The notes under the pieces are model-generated. The model made no database searches and was not told where the DNA came from. It saw only the letters and a program-made list of their open reading frames with translations. A program made the position numbers and the translations under genes. From NCBI GenBank assembly GCA_035570055.1, contig DATMLM010000072.1:17385-81384 (forward strand): a DNA stretch of 64,000 nucleotides, given 5' to 3'. Source of the stretch: DASRDS01 sp035570055. Lineage in GTDB: Bacteria > Gemmatimonadota > Gemmatimonadetes > Gemmatimonadales > Gemmatimonadaceae. Shown one piece after another: positions 1 through 9,100 of this stretch (position 1 is the stretch's first letter; each line of letters starts with the position of its first letter).

Positions 1-266
1 AACTGGAGATACACGAACCGCGCGTTGTTGATCGACAGGAACAAGCTGCCGAGCCCCCCGGTCTTCATGACCTCGATGTCCATGCCGTCCGGGAGCACGG
101 TGATATTCCCGCCGCCGACCAGCCGCTCGTCCTGCGCCTGATCGACCATGGCCTCGCCAATCGAGAGCAAGATGATCATGACCGAGACGCCGAGGCCGAA
201 CCCGAGGAAGAGGAGGAGCGATCGCCAGGGCTTGTACAGGAAATTGCGGACCGCCAACAGGCGCAT
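1..266 (-). CDS. FtsX-like ABC transporter permease, N-terminal part
   Basis: Partial gene running off the left edge; only the first 88 codons are visible. It begins with ATG at 266 and reads MRLLAVRNFLYKPWRSLLLF, followed by a hydrophobic segment (about residues 15-37) and the start of an extracytoplasmic domain. This is the usual start of a MacB/FtsX-type permease subunit. Its ATG overlaps the TGA of the upstream ATPase gene (ATGA), so the two are translationally coupled. It is probably one of the membrane partners of the ATPase at 266-1000. The substrate cannot be told from the sequence. Confidence 0.8.
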   Translation of the reverse strand, partial: MRLLAVRNFLYKPWRSLLLFLGFGLGVSVMIILLSIGEAMVDQAQDERLVGGGNITVLPDGMDIEVMKTGGLGSLFLSINNARFVYLQ

Positions 267-1000
267 CACGATCGCCGCCGGGTCTCATCGGCGATGATGC
301 GTCCATCGCGCATATGAATCACCCGCGCCGCGGCCGCCGCGAGGTCTTCATCGTGCGTGACGACGAGAATGGTCGTGCCCTTCGCGTTGAGACGGCCGAA
401 CAGCGCGATGATCTCGGCGCCCGTCTGCGCATCGAGCTCGCCCGTCGGCTCGTCGGCCAGCAACAGGGCGGGCCGGTTGGCGAGCGCCCGCGCGATCGCC
501 ACCCGCTGCTGCTCTCCACCGGAGAGCTGCGTGGGTCGGTGACGTTCCCGGTCCGAGAGTCCCACGTACTCCAACAGCTCGTGGGCACGCGTCGCGCGCT
601 CGGCGCTCCGCACACCGGCTTCCGCCATCGGCAGCTCGACGTTCTCGCGCGCGGAGAGCGTCGGCATGAGGTAGAAGCGCTGAAACACGAAGCCGATGTT
701 GTGCAACCGGAACAGCGTCGCTTGTGTATCGGTCATCGCGCCGACGTTGAGCGCGCGGATGGCGACGGTGCCGCTCGTGGGCCGGTCGATCGCGCCCAGC
801 AGGTTGAGCAGCGTGGATTTCCCGCAGCCGGAGGGACCGACGATCGCCACGTACTCGCCGGCCGTGACCTCGAGGTCGATGCCGCGCACGGCGCGCACGA
901 TCTCGCCGCCGACCGGATAGTCGCGGACCAGGGCTCGCGCGCTCAGCAGCTCCGACTTGAGGAGCGGCCGTGGCGTCGGCGTGGCGATCGCGATCGTCAT
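266..1000 (-). CDS. ABC transporter ATP-binding protein, MacB/LolD type
   Basis: 244-residue ATPase subunit that would power the neighbouring FtsX-like permeases. Visible motifs: Walker A GPSGCGKST (55-63), signature LSGGEQQR (159-166), Walker B LLLADEPT, and a D-loop reading GELD where the family usually has GNLD. The ATG at 1000 is chosen because it overlaps the stop of the upstream permease (ATGA). The frame stays open to 1054, but that extension lies inside the upstream gene. Members of this family move lipoproteins, macrolides or peptides across the envelope, or act as mechanotransmitters. Nothing here singles out a substrate. Confidence 0.93.
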   Translation of the reverse strand: MTIAIATPTPRPLLKSELLSARALVRDYPVGGEIVRAVRGIDLEVTAGEYVAIVGPSGCGKSTLLNLLGAIDRPTSGTVAIRALNVGAMTDTQATLFRLHNIGFVFQRFYLMPTLSARENVELPMAEAGVRSAERATRAHELLEYVGLSDRERHRPTQLSGGEQQRVAIARALANRPALLLADEPTGELDAQTGAEIIALFGRLNAKGTTILVVTHDEDLAAAAARVIHMRDGRIIADETRRRS

Positions 1001-2160
1001 GCGATGGCCTCGCCGTGCAGCGTGTCGGCCACCGGCAGCGACGCGGCTCTCCACGCGGGATAAATGCCCGCCAGCACGCCGGCGGTGGCCAGCAGCGTCA
1101 TGGCCGCGTACGCGTCCCGCGGGCGGAACACGAAGAACTCGAACGCGGCCGGCAGTCCCGGGAAATCGGAGAGAATCGCGTTGAATGCTCGCGCGGTCAC
1201 GAGGCCGAGGCCCATGCCGAGGATCGTGCCGGCCAGCGCCAGGGCGACGCCTTCCAGGACGATTTGTTCGACGACGTGCTGCCGGCTGACACCGATCGCG
1301 CGCATGACCGCGATCTCGCCGACGCGCTCGTTCACGGAGACCGTCACCAAGGTGGTGACCAGCAGAAACCCGACGCCCAGGCTGATCGAGCCGAGGATCA
1401 CGGCGAGTTGGCGGAAGTAGCCCATGCGTTGGTCAAACTGCTGCAGGGCCGTCCCGGTTGAGATGGCCGAGATGCGAGGCATCTTGTCCGCGATCCACTG
1501 CCTCGCGCGCTCGACGTCGGCGCCTTCGCGCACGCGCGCCATGAAGAGCGACACCCGATCGGTCGCCATCGGCCCGCCCATCGCTTGCAGCGTCGCGAGC
1601 GGCACCGCGATGACCAGCTCGCCGGCGGCCGTATAGAAAAATCGAGCGATGCCGGCGATCACGACCCGGCGCCGCGGCGTGTCATACCCGACGGCGACGG
1701 TAAGGGTATCGCCCACTCGCGCGTGCGTCGCATCCAAGAACGCCTGATTGGCGACGATGTGATCGGCGCCGGACACCGGTCTGCCAGAGAGCAACTCGTA
1801 GTCGGCTTGCACGTCGCCATCGAGCCCGATCGCGACGGTCGTCACGTTGCGACTCGGCACGTGCAGCTTGAGTCCCAGAATCGGGCTCACGGTGACAATG
1901 TCGGGATTGGTGCGCAGGGTGGCGATGATCGCCGACGCCTGACCGATCGTCGCTTGCGTGTCGAATGGCAGCGTGCCTTTGGGCGCGATGCGCAGTTGGA
2001 ATCCGCGCACGAGGAGCAGGTTGCGGAACGAGTCGCGCATGCCGCCCGCGAGCATCACCATGTCCAGCAAGAGCGCGCCGGAGACCGCGACGCCGAGAAT
2101 CGCGAGCAGCGATCGCGCGCGGCGGCGTCTGAGGGAGGCGAAAGCGAGACGGCGACGCAC
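997..2160 (-). CDS. FtsX-like ABC transporter permease
   Basis: 387-residue membrane protein with the MacB/FtsX layout: one N-terminal transmembrane helix after an Arg-rich start (about residues 18-36), a large periplasmic domain of about 230 residues, then three C-terminal helices including the segment with GEIAVMRAIGVSR typical of the FtsX domain. The start is GTG at 2160. The gene ends in an ATGA overlap with the ATPase gene and is preceded by another, shorter permease gene two bases away. Together they look like a single exporter operon. Confidence 0.9.
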   Translation of the reverse strand: MRRRLAFASLRRRRARSLLAILGVAVSGALLLDMVMLAGGMRDSFRNLLLVRGFQLRIAPKGTLPFDTQATIGQASAIIATLRTNPDIVTVSPILGLKLHVPSRNVTTVAIGLDGDVQADYELLSGRPVSGADHIVANQAFLDATHARVGDTLTVAVGYDTPRRRVVIAGIARFFYTAAGELVIAVPLATLQAMGGPMATDRVSLFMARVREGADVERARQWIADKMPRISAISTGTALQQFDQRMGYFRQLAVILGSISLGVGFLLVTTLVTVSVNERVGEIAVMRAIGVSRQHVVEQIVLEGVALALAGTILGMGLGLVTARAFNAILSDFPGLPAAFEFFVFRPRDAYAAMTLLATAGVLAGIYPAWRAASLPVADTLHGEAIA

Positions 2161-2162
2161 GG

Positions 2163-2987
2163 TCAGCGGCCGAGGAGGGCGAGCGGTGGGCGGTGCACGA
2201 GTCGCGTGGCCGCGGCGAGGCCCGCTCCGAGCCCGAGGACAATGGACAACGCGGCCGCGAACGTGAGAATGCCGGGAGTCACGAGCGAGAACGTGAGGGG
2301 AGTGTGATAGACCCCTTGGTAATGCCAGTTAATGACCATGGATCCCACCCACCCCACCAACGCGCCGAACGCGGTCCCCACGAGCGATATCAGCGCGGCC
2401 TCGCATACGACCATCGTGATGACTGACGTGCGCGAGACCCCCATGAGGCGGAGCGCGGCAATGTCGCGCCGGCGCTCATCGACCTTGAGCAGCAGAATGC
2501 AGAGCAAGAAGATCGCGCTGGCGACGATGGTAATCACGCCAATCGCCGCATGGAAACGTCGGAGCACGCGAAACGTTTTCGAGGTGCGGACGGCGATCTC
2601 GGCCGACGGATACGCCCGAAACCCGAAGCCGACGCTATTGATTCTCGCGAGCGTACGCGCAGGGTCGGTGCTCGCGACCGCGAAGCGGCTCACGCGATCG
2701 CCGGCGCCGAGGAGCCGTTGCAGGTCGCCGAGATGGAGACGGATACGATAGCCGTCGCGAGCGACCTCACTGGGGTCGGCGCCGCGGCGCGTGATGGCGC
2801 CGACGACGAAGGTGTCGCCACGCACGCCGGGTTCGGATGTGAGCACGACACGGTCGCCGACGCCGAGATGCGCGGCGGCCGCTAAGCGCTCGTCAATCGC
2901 GATGGACGATTGCGCGCGGGCGGTGTCGGCGGCGAGGGCAGTGACGAGCGCGAATCCCGCGACGACTGCCGAAAATCGTGGGCACAC
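2163..2987 (-). CDS. FtsX-like ABC transporter permease, short
   Basis: 274-residue permease with the FtsX core at its C-terminus: helix, a cytoplasmic loop containing RRRDIAALRLMGVSR, then two more helices. It is shorter than the usual 380-400 residues because the periplasmic domain is reduced. The reading frame is open further upstream, but that part overlaps the stress-protein gene and does not look coding. GTG at 2987, four bases after that gene's stop and followed by a hydrophobic stretch, is the likely start. It probably works with the permease at 997-2160 as a heterodimer. Confidence 0.82.
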   Translation of the reverse strand: MCPRFSAVVAGFALVTALAADTARAQSSIAIDERLAAAAHLGVGDRVVLTSEPGVRGDTFVVGAITRRGADPSEVARDGYRIRLHLGDLQRLLGAGDRVSRFAVASTDPARTLARINSVGFGFRAYPSAEIAVRTSKTFRVLRRFHAAIGVITIVASAIFLLCILLLKVDERRRDIAALRLMGVSRTSVITMVVCEAALISLVGTAFGALVGWVGSMVINWHYQGVYHTPLTFSLVTPGILTFAAALSIVLGLGAGLAAATRLVHRPPLALLGR

Positions 2988-2991
2988 GCCG

Positions 2992-3468
2992 TCAGCTATG
3001 CGAGCGAGCCATAGAGGCCTCGGCCACGGATACGGAAGGGTCTTGCCACCCTGCGCGCACGAGCAGCACGGGCACCATCGACCGATGCCGCACTTCGTTC
3101 GCGACGCTCCCGCGCAGGAGATCCGACAGAAACTTGTGCCCATGCGTCGACATCGCGATGAGCGAGCACTGCTCGCGCTCCGCCGCGTCCGCGATCTCCT
3201 CGGCGGGGTCGCCGGTCGCGAGAATCGCGTCCGCCTCGAACCCCTCGGCCTCGAGCTCGGCCGCCATGCGCTCGATGTAGGCGCGGTCGCTTTTCATCTC
3301 CTCAGACTCGCGGAGGTGCAGATGGCGGATGTTGCGGGCCGCCCAGCCATCCGCGACGTGAATCAGCACGAGCGATGCACTGCACATGCGCGCGAGCGGA
3401 CGCACGTGGGCGAGAATGCTCGCGTCGGCCGCTGAGTGCTCCAACGGCACGAGAATACGATCGTACAC
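2992..3468 (-). CDS. Universal stress protein (UspA family)
   Basis: 158-residue single-domain Usp protein. It opens with VYDRILVPLEHSAADAS, the family's first strand and nucleotide-binding loop. Near the C-terminus it has STHGHK...RGS, a slightly relaxed form of the ATP-binding G-2x-G-9x-G-S/T motif in which the first Gly is Ser. GTG at 3468 is chosen because AGGGAGG lies five bases upstream; the longer open frame has no better signal. It lies in a leftward gene series, 11 bases after the Nudix gene. Such proteins bind ATP or other ligands and act in stress tolerance; the specific role here is unknown. Confidence 0.9.
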   Translation of the reverse strand: MYDRILVPLEHSAADASILAHVRPLARMCSASLVLIHVADGWAARNIRHLHLRESEEMKSDRAYIERMAAELEAEGFEADAILATGDPAEEIADAAEREQCSLIAMSTHGHKFLSDLLRGSVANEVRHRSMVPVLLVRAGWQDPSVSVAEASMARSHS

Positions 3469-3479
3469 CGTGACCTCCC

Positions 3480-3986
3480 TCAGCCGACCAGCTCGACCAG
3501 CTGTCGCAAGATGCGCTCCGTCATTCCCCAAACCACGTATTCCCCATGCCGGAAACTGGGCACTTGCCGCTCGACCCCCCGAACCACGACCGTGGACTCG
3601 ACGCTGGCCCCGGCCGCCGTGAACGTCGAGAGGGGCACCCAGAACGCCGCCGACACCTCGTCCGAGAGCGCGAGCGGCGGAAGATCGGCGCCCACGGTCG
3701 CGACGTAGGGCTGCACGACGATCGGCGCGCCACCGCGCGGTTGGAGCTCGTCCAGCTCCCACACGATCCGACCATACCGCCGGAGATCGATCCCTGTCTC
3801 TTCGAAGGTCTCGCGCACCGCCGTGTCCTCCAACGATGCGTCCTCGGCCTCCTCGCGTCCACCGGGGAGCGCGATGTGGCCGCTCCAGGGGTCGCCATCG
3901 ACCTCAGCCCGCTTGATCAAGAGCAGCTCTAGGCCGTCTTGCCCCTCTCGTAATACGAGGACCACCGCGGCCCGCGGTACCGTCAC
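3480..3986 (-). CDS. Nudix hydrolase, CoA pyrophosphatase-like
   Basis: 168-residue Nudix enzyme. The Nudix box is intact at about residues 42-66 (GGREEAEDASLEDT followed by AVRETFEETG), giving the metal-binding REXXEEXG. The flanking HIALPGGR segment and the Leu-rich start resemble the CoA/acyl-CoA pyrophosphatase branch (NudL/Nudt7), so hydrolysis of CoA-type diphosphates is a reasonable guess, not a demonstrated one. GTG at 3986 overlaps the TGA of the rhodanese gene (GTGA), so the two genes are coupled. An upstream extension of the frame runs inside the rhodanese gene and is rejected. Confidence 0.88.
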   Translation of the reverse strand: MTVPRAAVVLVLREGQDGLELLLIKRAEVDGDPWSGHIALPGGREEAEDASLEDTAVRETFEETGIDLRRYGRIVWELDELQPRGGAPIVVQPYVATVGADLPPLALSDEVSAAFWVPLSTFTAAGASVESTVVVRGVERQVPSFRHGEYVVWGMTERILRQLVELVG

Positions 3987-4333
3987 CCCTCGACCTCGCC
4001 TCCAGCATCGACCCACGCACGGAATCCGCCACGGAGTGACGAGACGTGCTCGTATCCCATCACGCGCATCGTGTCGGCCGCGAGCGCCGAGCGATTGCCG
4101 CTGGCGCAATAGACGACGACGTTCGCATCGCGCGGGATCTGCTTCTCGACACTCGTCTCGAGCGTGCCGCGGGGGATGAACTTTGCGCCGGGAATGCGCC
4201 CCAAGTTCCATTCGTTCGGCTCGCGCACGTCGAGATACACGACATCGGGCGCCGCCGTCGCCTCGGCCACGCCGACTTCGGTGATGCGAGTCTTCGCGTC
4301 ACTGATGAGGTCGCTTCCAGAACGATTTGCCAT
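3983..4333 (-). CDS. Rhodanese-like domain protein
   Basis: 116-residue single-domain rhodanese. It has the family strand VVYLDVREPNEW and the active-site loop CASGNR with the catalytic Cys at 76, so it should carry a persulfide and act in sulfur transfer. No signal peptide, so cytoplasmic. It is the first gene of the leftward Nudix/Usp series and is divergent from the HTH-cupin regulator at 4387; the shared 53-bp intergenic region carries an operator-like palindrome, so the regulator may control both directions. Confidence 0.92.
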   Translation of the reverse strand: MANRSGSDLISDAKTRITEVGVAEATAAPDVVYLDVREPNEWNLGRIPGAKFIPRGTLETSVEKQIPRDANVVVYCASGNRSALAADTMRVMGYEHVSSLRGGFRAWVDAGGEVEG

Positions 4334-4365
4334 TCGCTGGAATCTAATCTCCCTGCTACGTCCAG

Positions 4366-4384
4366 TATATTAGAATACATTCTA
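4366..4384. promoter_or_regulatory. Palindromic operator and -10-like element between rhodanese and HTH-cupin genes
   Basis: TAGAATACATTCTA at 4371-4384 is a perfect 6-bp inverted repeat with a 2-bp spacer, three bases before the ATG of the HTH-cupin gene. TATATT at 4366-4371 resembles a -10 box. The position fits an autoregulatory binding site that would also cover the divergent rhodanese promoter. This is inferred from the sequence only. Confidence 0.55.
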
Positions 4385-4386
4385 GC

Positions 4387-4935
4387 ATGCCGGACATCAC
4401 TGATCGCCTCGCTACCCGCGTCCGCGATCTCCGCACATCTCGCGGCCTCACTCTCGAATCCCTCGCCGAGCGAAGCGGCGTGAGCCGCTCGATGATCTCA
4501 CTCATCGAACGCGCCGAGAGTACGCCTACCGCCGTCATACTCGAGCGTCTCGCGACGGGTCTCGACGTCCCGCTCGCGAGCCTGTTCGATGAAGTGACGC
4601 CTCGACCGCAACCAATTTCGCGCCGCGCCGACCAACTCCAATGGCGCGATCCAGCCTCGGGCTACATCCGCCGCAACGTCAGCCCGAGCGGAGTCTCGTC
4701 GCCGTTCCAGATCGTCGAAGTCGAGTTCCCCCCGGGCGCTCGCGTCGCATTCGACAGCGGCACCCGCGCCCACCAACAAGTCTGGGTTCTCGATGGCTCG
4801 ATCGAAATCCGCGTCGGCCCGGAATACTACGCCCTCACCGCCGGCGACTGCGTCGCATTCGTGCTCGATCGCCCGGTCGCGTTCTCCAACCCGTCGAGTA
4901 CGCCGGCCCGCTACGCCGTAGTCATAGCGCAATGA
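4387..4935 (+). CDS. XRE-family transcriptional regulator with cupin sensor domain
   Basis: 182-residue regulator. Residues about 8-62 form a Cro/C1-type helix-turn-helix (LTLESLAERSGVSRSMISLI is the recognition region); residues about 110-180 form a cupin barrel (PPGARVAFDSG...HQQVWVLDGSIEI...). HTH-cupin proteins of this class sense a small metabolite or redox signal and usually control a nearby operon. The next gene, an acetyltransferase, overlaps by ATGA and is likely co-transcribed. A palindrome directly upstream is a candidate binding site. Confidence 0.92.
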   Translation: MPDITDRLATRVRDLRTSRGLTLESLAERSGVSRSMISLIERAESTPTAVILERLATGLDVPLASLFDEVTPRPQPISRRADQLQWRDPASGYIRRNVSPSGVSSPFQIVEVEFPPGARVAFDSGTRAHQQVWVLDGSIEIRVGPEYYALTAGDCVAFVLDRPVAFSNPSSTPARYAVVIAQ

Positions 4936-5441
4936 TTACCGTCCGTCGCTTAACCACGGTCACCGCCCAGATCCACGAGCTCGCGCTGGTGCTGATCGAC
5001 TGCGTGGAGGGCGGCGCATCGGTGAGCTTCATGCTCCCGTTGTCACTCGAGAAGGCAACGACTTTCTGGCGCCAAGTCGCACGCGATGTCGCCGCCAACG
5101 CCCGCGCGCTTCTCATCGCCGAGGACAGCACCGGCATCGTGGGCACTGTGCAACTCGTATTCGCACAATCCGAGAACCAGCCACACCGCGCCGACATCTC
5201 GAAACTGCTCGTGCATAGCCGCGCCCGTCGCCTCGGCATTGGCGAAGCACTCATGCACGAGGCCGAGCACGTCGCGCGCGAGTGCGGCAGAACACTGCTC
5301 GTGCTCGACACCGCCAGCGGCGATGCCGAGCGGCTGTACGTGCGGATGGGTTGGCGTTTGGTCGGCGCGATCCCCGACTATGCCCTGTGGCCAGGTGGGG
5401 GGCTTTGCGCCACGAGCTTTTACTATCGTAAGCTCGACTGA
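4932..5441 (+). CDS. GNAT family N-acetyltransferase
   Basis: 169-residue acetyltransferase. It shows the GNAT acetyl-CoA pocket (KLLVHSRARRLGIGEALMHEA, a variant of R/Q-x-x-G-x-G/A) and the late strand with LYVRMGW. The ATG at 4932 overlaps the TGA of the regulator gene, so the pair forms a two-gene unit. The substrate is unknown; the sequence resembles small-molecule acetyltransferases. Upstream in-frame codons lie within the regulator gene in another frame and are not coding. Confidence 0.9.
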   Translation: MITVRRLTTVTAQIHELALVLIDCVEGGASVSFMLPLSLEKATTFWRQVARDVAANARALLIAEDSTGIVGTVQLVFAQSENQPHRADISKLLVHSRARRLGIGEALMHEAEHVARECGRTLLVLDTASGDAERLYVRMGWRLVGAIPDYALWPGGGLCATSFYYRKLD

Positions 5442-5757
5442 GAGTCGGATTCCGACCCGATCGACACCGTCGCGGGTAAATCGGCTTCGAATCGAGAATT
5501 GATCGCGCCGTCTACTCGACTACCTCGCCTCTCGCCGATCATTGCGCAAAACGCGAGGGTCCGATCGTCTCTCCGGTCGGGCCCTCCCTTAGAAACTCCG
5601 TTGCTGATTTTGCAGAATTATATCGCTTGCCACACCCAGCGATCCGCACGCCCCACCGAGGTCCGAATTCACACTCGACCCGCGCCGGTTGGGTGCCACA
5701 GCACGAGGGTTTCCAACCGGTGACAGTCGGTACAAGCAACATCGTGAATCGACATCT
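5442..5757. other. Intergenic region, no gene seen
   Basis: About 315 bp between two converging genes. The short open frames in it have no recognisable features or start signals. I see no strong hairpin followed by a T-run. Confidence 0.5.
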
Positions 5758-6153
5758 TCAACTGGCTACCGAAGCCCCTGCTTCAATGCGCGCCTCGATG
5801 GTGGCCAGCTCTTCGACGACGTCTGCTTTGCCGTTGCTGAAGTCGTCTATGAAATATTCCTGGTAAAACTGCGGAGGCCACAAACGAACCGTTCCATCCT
5901 CGTCAATGCGGATCTGCCAATAACGCGATACCGTTGTATCCACAATCTCAAACAGCAGCGCGGGAAAGGACGCGATCACCCGGATAGGGACATGCAGTTC
6001 GAACCACGGTTCCCCTTGACGAAAGCTCAAGCCAAGAACGGTGTACTCATGCCCGGGCTCCACTACGAATTCGGTCTTGCCGGGCTTAAAGGCAGACCCA
6101 AGTCGACGGACTTGAGCCTCCGTAGGTCGGTTGGTTAGGCAACGAACTCGCAT
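5758..6153 (-). CDS. Candidate immunity protein for the RHS toxin
   Basis: 131-residue hypothetical protein, charged, with no signal peptide or membrane segment. It starts with ATG at 6153, seven bases after the stop of the RHS gene, and ends the leftward RHS unit. In polymorphic toxin loci this position is normally held by the cognate immunity gene. I recognise no named family; the role is inferred from position, size and lack of an export signal. The frame is open into the RHS gene end (to 6207), but the later ATG gives a clean junction. Confidence 0.6.
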   Translation of the reverse strand: MRVRCLTNRPTEAQVRRLGSAFKPGKTEFVVEPGHEYTVLGLSFRQGEPWFELHVPIRVIASFPALLFEIVDTTVSRYWQIRIDEDGTVRLWPPQFYQEYFIDDFSNGKADVVEELATIEARIEAGASVAS

Positions 6154-6160
6154 AGGCAAC

Positions 6161-9100
6161 TCACGGTGAAATAACGGTCTTCGGTTCAACGGTAATCCCG
6201 CGTACAACGTCGCGGTAGTAGTGAATCTGCTGGGTTATACCGCCTGCTGTGCGGGTATTAGTAACCACCTTGGCATAGTCAGCAGCATTGCCACCGTACT
6301 CCGATGCAAGACGGCCAGCGTCACGCAGCGCGGTGCTCGAGCCATTACCTGCGATGACAGTACCGATGCCCGCTTCCGCTTGGCCGAGTAGCTCCTCACT
6401 AGCAAGCGAACGAGCTAGAAGCGCCCCGTCTTCGACCAGCGGTCCAGCGCCGTCTGTAACCGCCGCCAGCCCCAGTTGGATCGCCAATTCCTTACCAACC
6501 TTGGCGAGGGTGGACCAGGCTGCGTTGCCGAAATCCCCCACCGCGGTGATAACTTTGTTTTTGAAGGACTGATATGCTGCGCCTGCCTGCTCCACTGCCG
6601 TGCACTTGTTGTCGTCACCCCCGCCTCCGTTTCTCTCGCATTGGAGACCAAACGGGTCCGAGTAGTTGACCGGATCACCAGCCGCAAACCCGTAGTCGTT
6701 GGCCCCGCCAGCGAGTCCGATTGGATCGGGCTGTGTGAAGCGCCCCGTGACCGGATCGTAGTATCGGTTCCGGCGATACTGGGTGAATGTCTGCTCGGCT
6801 TTGTCTTCCAGCAATGATCCCATCCAACTCACCGTTCCGTACTCGACGAGGTTGTTATACGGACCGAAGCCGAATTGCGTCGACATCTTGGGACACCGGG
6901 AAGCACCCATGTATGTGGTGCAGAGTTGGGGCGACAGGATGATATCCATGCGCCCCACCGAGTTCCACATGGGCAGAATCTCGGTCGGTGGAGAGATGTA
7001 ATACGGTCGTGCGACACTGTCGGCATTCGAGCTGTCAGCGTAATTGAGACGAATGACACCGAGCGGTTGGTCGGTCGCCAGCCCATGGACATACAAGACT
7101 TGCCCAAAGAACGGGTTGTTGTCGACCTTCTCTGCCAAGGGGTAGTTCAGACCAAGTTTCACGACGCCGACGTCGTTCTCCACGACCGGGGTCGAGTCCT
7201 GAACCTGAAACTCGGCGAGTTCCTGATTGCCGTCCCATACGGTGCGCCGTGCGAGAGTCCGATTGCACGCGTCCGGATAGAAATTGAGCCACCCCGTGAT
7301 CGGAGGCGCAGGAGCGCACCAACGGTTGGCTAACACCTCGACGCGGCGACCGAACGCGTCGTACTCGGACACCTCGTCGACTCGTTTCATGAATCCGGGG
7401 TTCGGTTCCCACTCCGGATATGTGATCTCGCGATAGTCGGCCTCGACCAACCGTTCTTCCGCGTTGTAGAAAGAAGCGCGGTCGTACACCACATTCGGAT
7501 AGGTGACGGAACTGAACGTCGTGTAGTAGAACGATGTGTTCCCGGATTTGTCGTACACCCAGTTGCCGAGTATGGTGTTCATGTTGATCGTGTTGGATTG
7601 GCTCAGCCGCGCAGTCGCCGCATCGTAAGTCCATTTTATCGGACTCGCGATCGAGCTGAAACCGAAGGGAGTGAAGACAGCGTTCGATACGGTATCGACC
7701 AGCTTGTTGCCGAACGCATCGTATGCGAACCCTTCGCTACTCGTGGCCTTCGTGCCTCCGATCGAATCCACCCTCGAACTGTGCAAAAGGAAGCCGAGGC
7801 CGGAATACGATGTTGACATCGTGTTCCAGAGTCCTTGGGTACTGGCGCCGTAGAGCACCTTGCCGCGTGCATCGTACACGAACGTGGCATTGCGCCCAAC
7901 GGTGTCCGGCGACGTCGATTTGTCCACGACATCCGTGATCATGTTGCCGTCGGCATCATACGTCCGCAATTCACGGTAGCTGCCTGGCAGGAGCAACGTG
8001 TCAGGGTCGCCGCGTGCCACGTACCCATAGTGGAACACGTTGCCGAGCGGATCAGTGATCGAGGTCAGCCATCCTGTCGCGGGGTCGTACGCATACGACT
8101 GCGTCGTGCCGATATAACCGTTCTCGCTGGCGGCTCCGAGAATCCAGGGGAGGTACAGCGAGTCACGACGGCCGTCTCGATCGTAGTGATAGCCGACCGT
8201 GTACACGTGCGTAGCGAAATTGCCGGGATACGGAACCGTGCGCACACTGTCTATTTCGGACTGCAGCAAGCCGCTCGCGTAGTACTGACGGGCGATGTGC
8301 GCGTTGGCGTTGTCGGCTTCGGTGATTTTGCCCACGGCGTCGTACTTGAACGTGACCGTGTCGCCATGGACCAGTTGTCCCCCATACTGCACCAGACCAT
8401 ATGTGCCGTACAGCGTATCGTTCTTGAACTGGCCAGCTATCTGGTCGGTTGGGATGCCCGTCGTCCACGTCGTGTCCGTATAGCTCTGCACGATCTTGGT
8501 CGCGAGTCGGTCGAGCGCATCGTAAGTGCTACTGATGGTCAAGTTGCGCGGCGTGAGCACCGACACGACGTCGCCTGCCGCGTCGAACGTACGCGTCCTC
8601 ACCCCCCGGCCGAGTAGCGTGTCGACCTTGGGGCGGTTAGCTCGGTCGTAGACCGTTGCCGTATGCAGCGTGTCGAGGTTCGCATCGTTCGGCGTCGCCC
8701 ATCGCTTCACGGTCAGCACGTTGCCATTCGGGTCGAACGCGCGGAGCACCGACATGGTTTGCGCTTCGGCGCCGTTGAGCGCGGGACCGATCGTTTGCGT
8801 CTCGTACTCCCGATCCATCGCATCGAACGTATGGTTCGTTTGCGCGCGCGCATAGCCCATGAGTCCGAGCGACTTGTCATTCGAATCGATCGGAGTCGTG
8901 ACCTGCGTAATGCGGCCAGCCGAATCCGTCGTGTAATTCGACCAATATCCCCGCGGCGTCTGCTCAGCGGAGAGATTACACCGCGCCGCATCGTACAGGA
9001 GTGAGTCCGACGGCGTCTGCGGAAGCACCACCGATGATACCAATCCGGCGCACGTGCCGGCGTAGTTATACGTGACGCGATGGCTCGATGACGAGCCTAG

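Noticed and set aside
314..1063. Long plus-strand open frame opposite the ABC ATPase gene
   Set aside because: The opposite strand encodes a complete ATPase with all motifs; this frame is Arg/Ala-rich noise produced by high GC.
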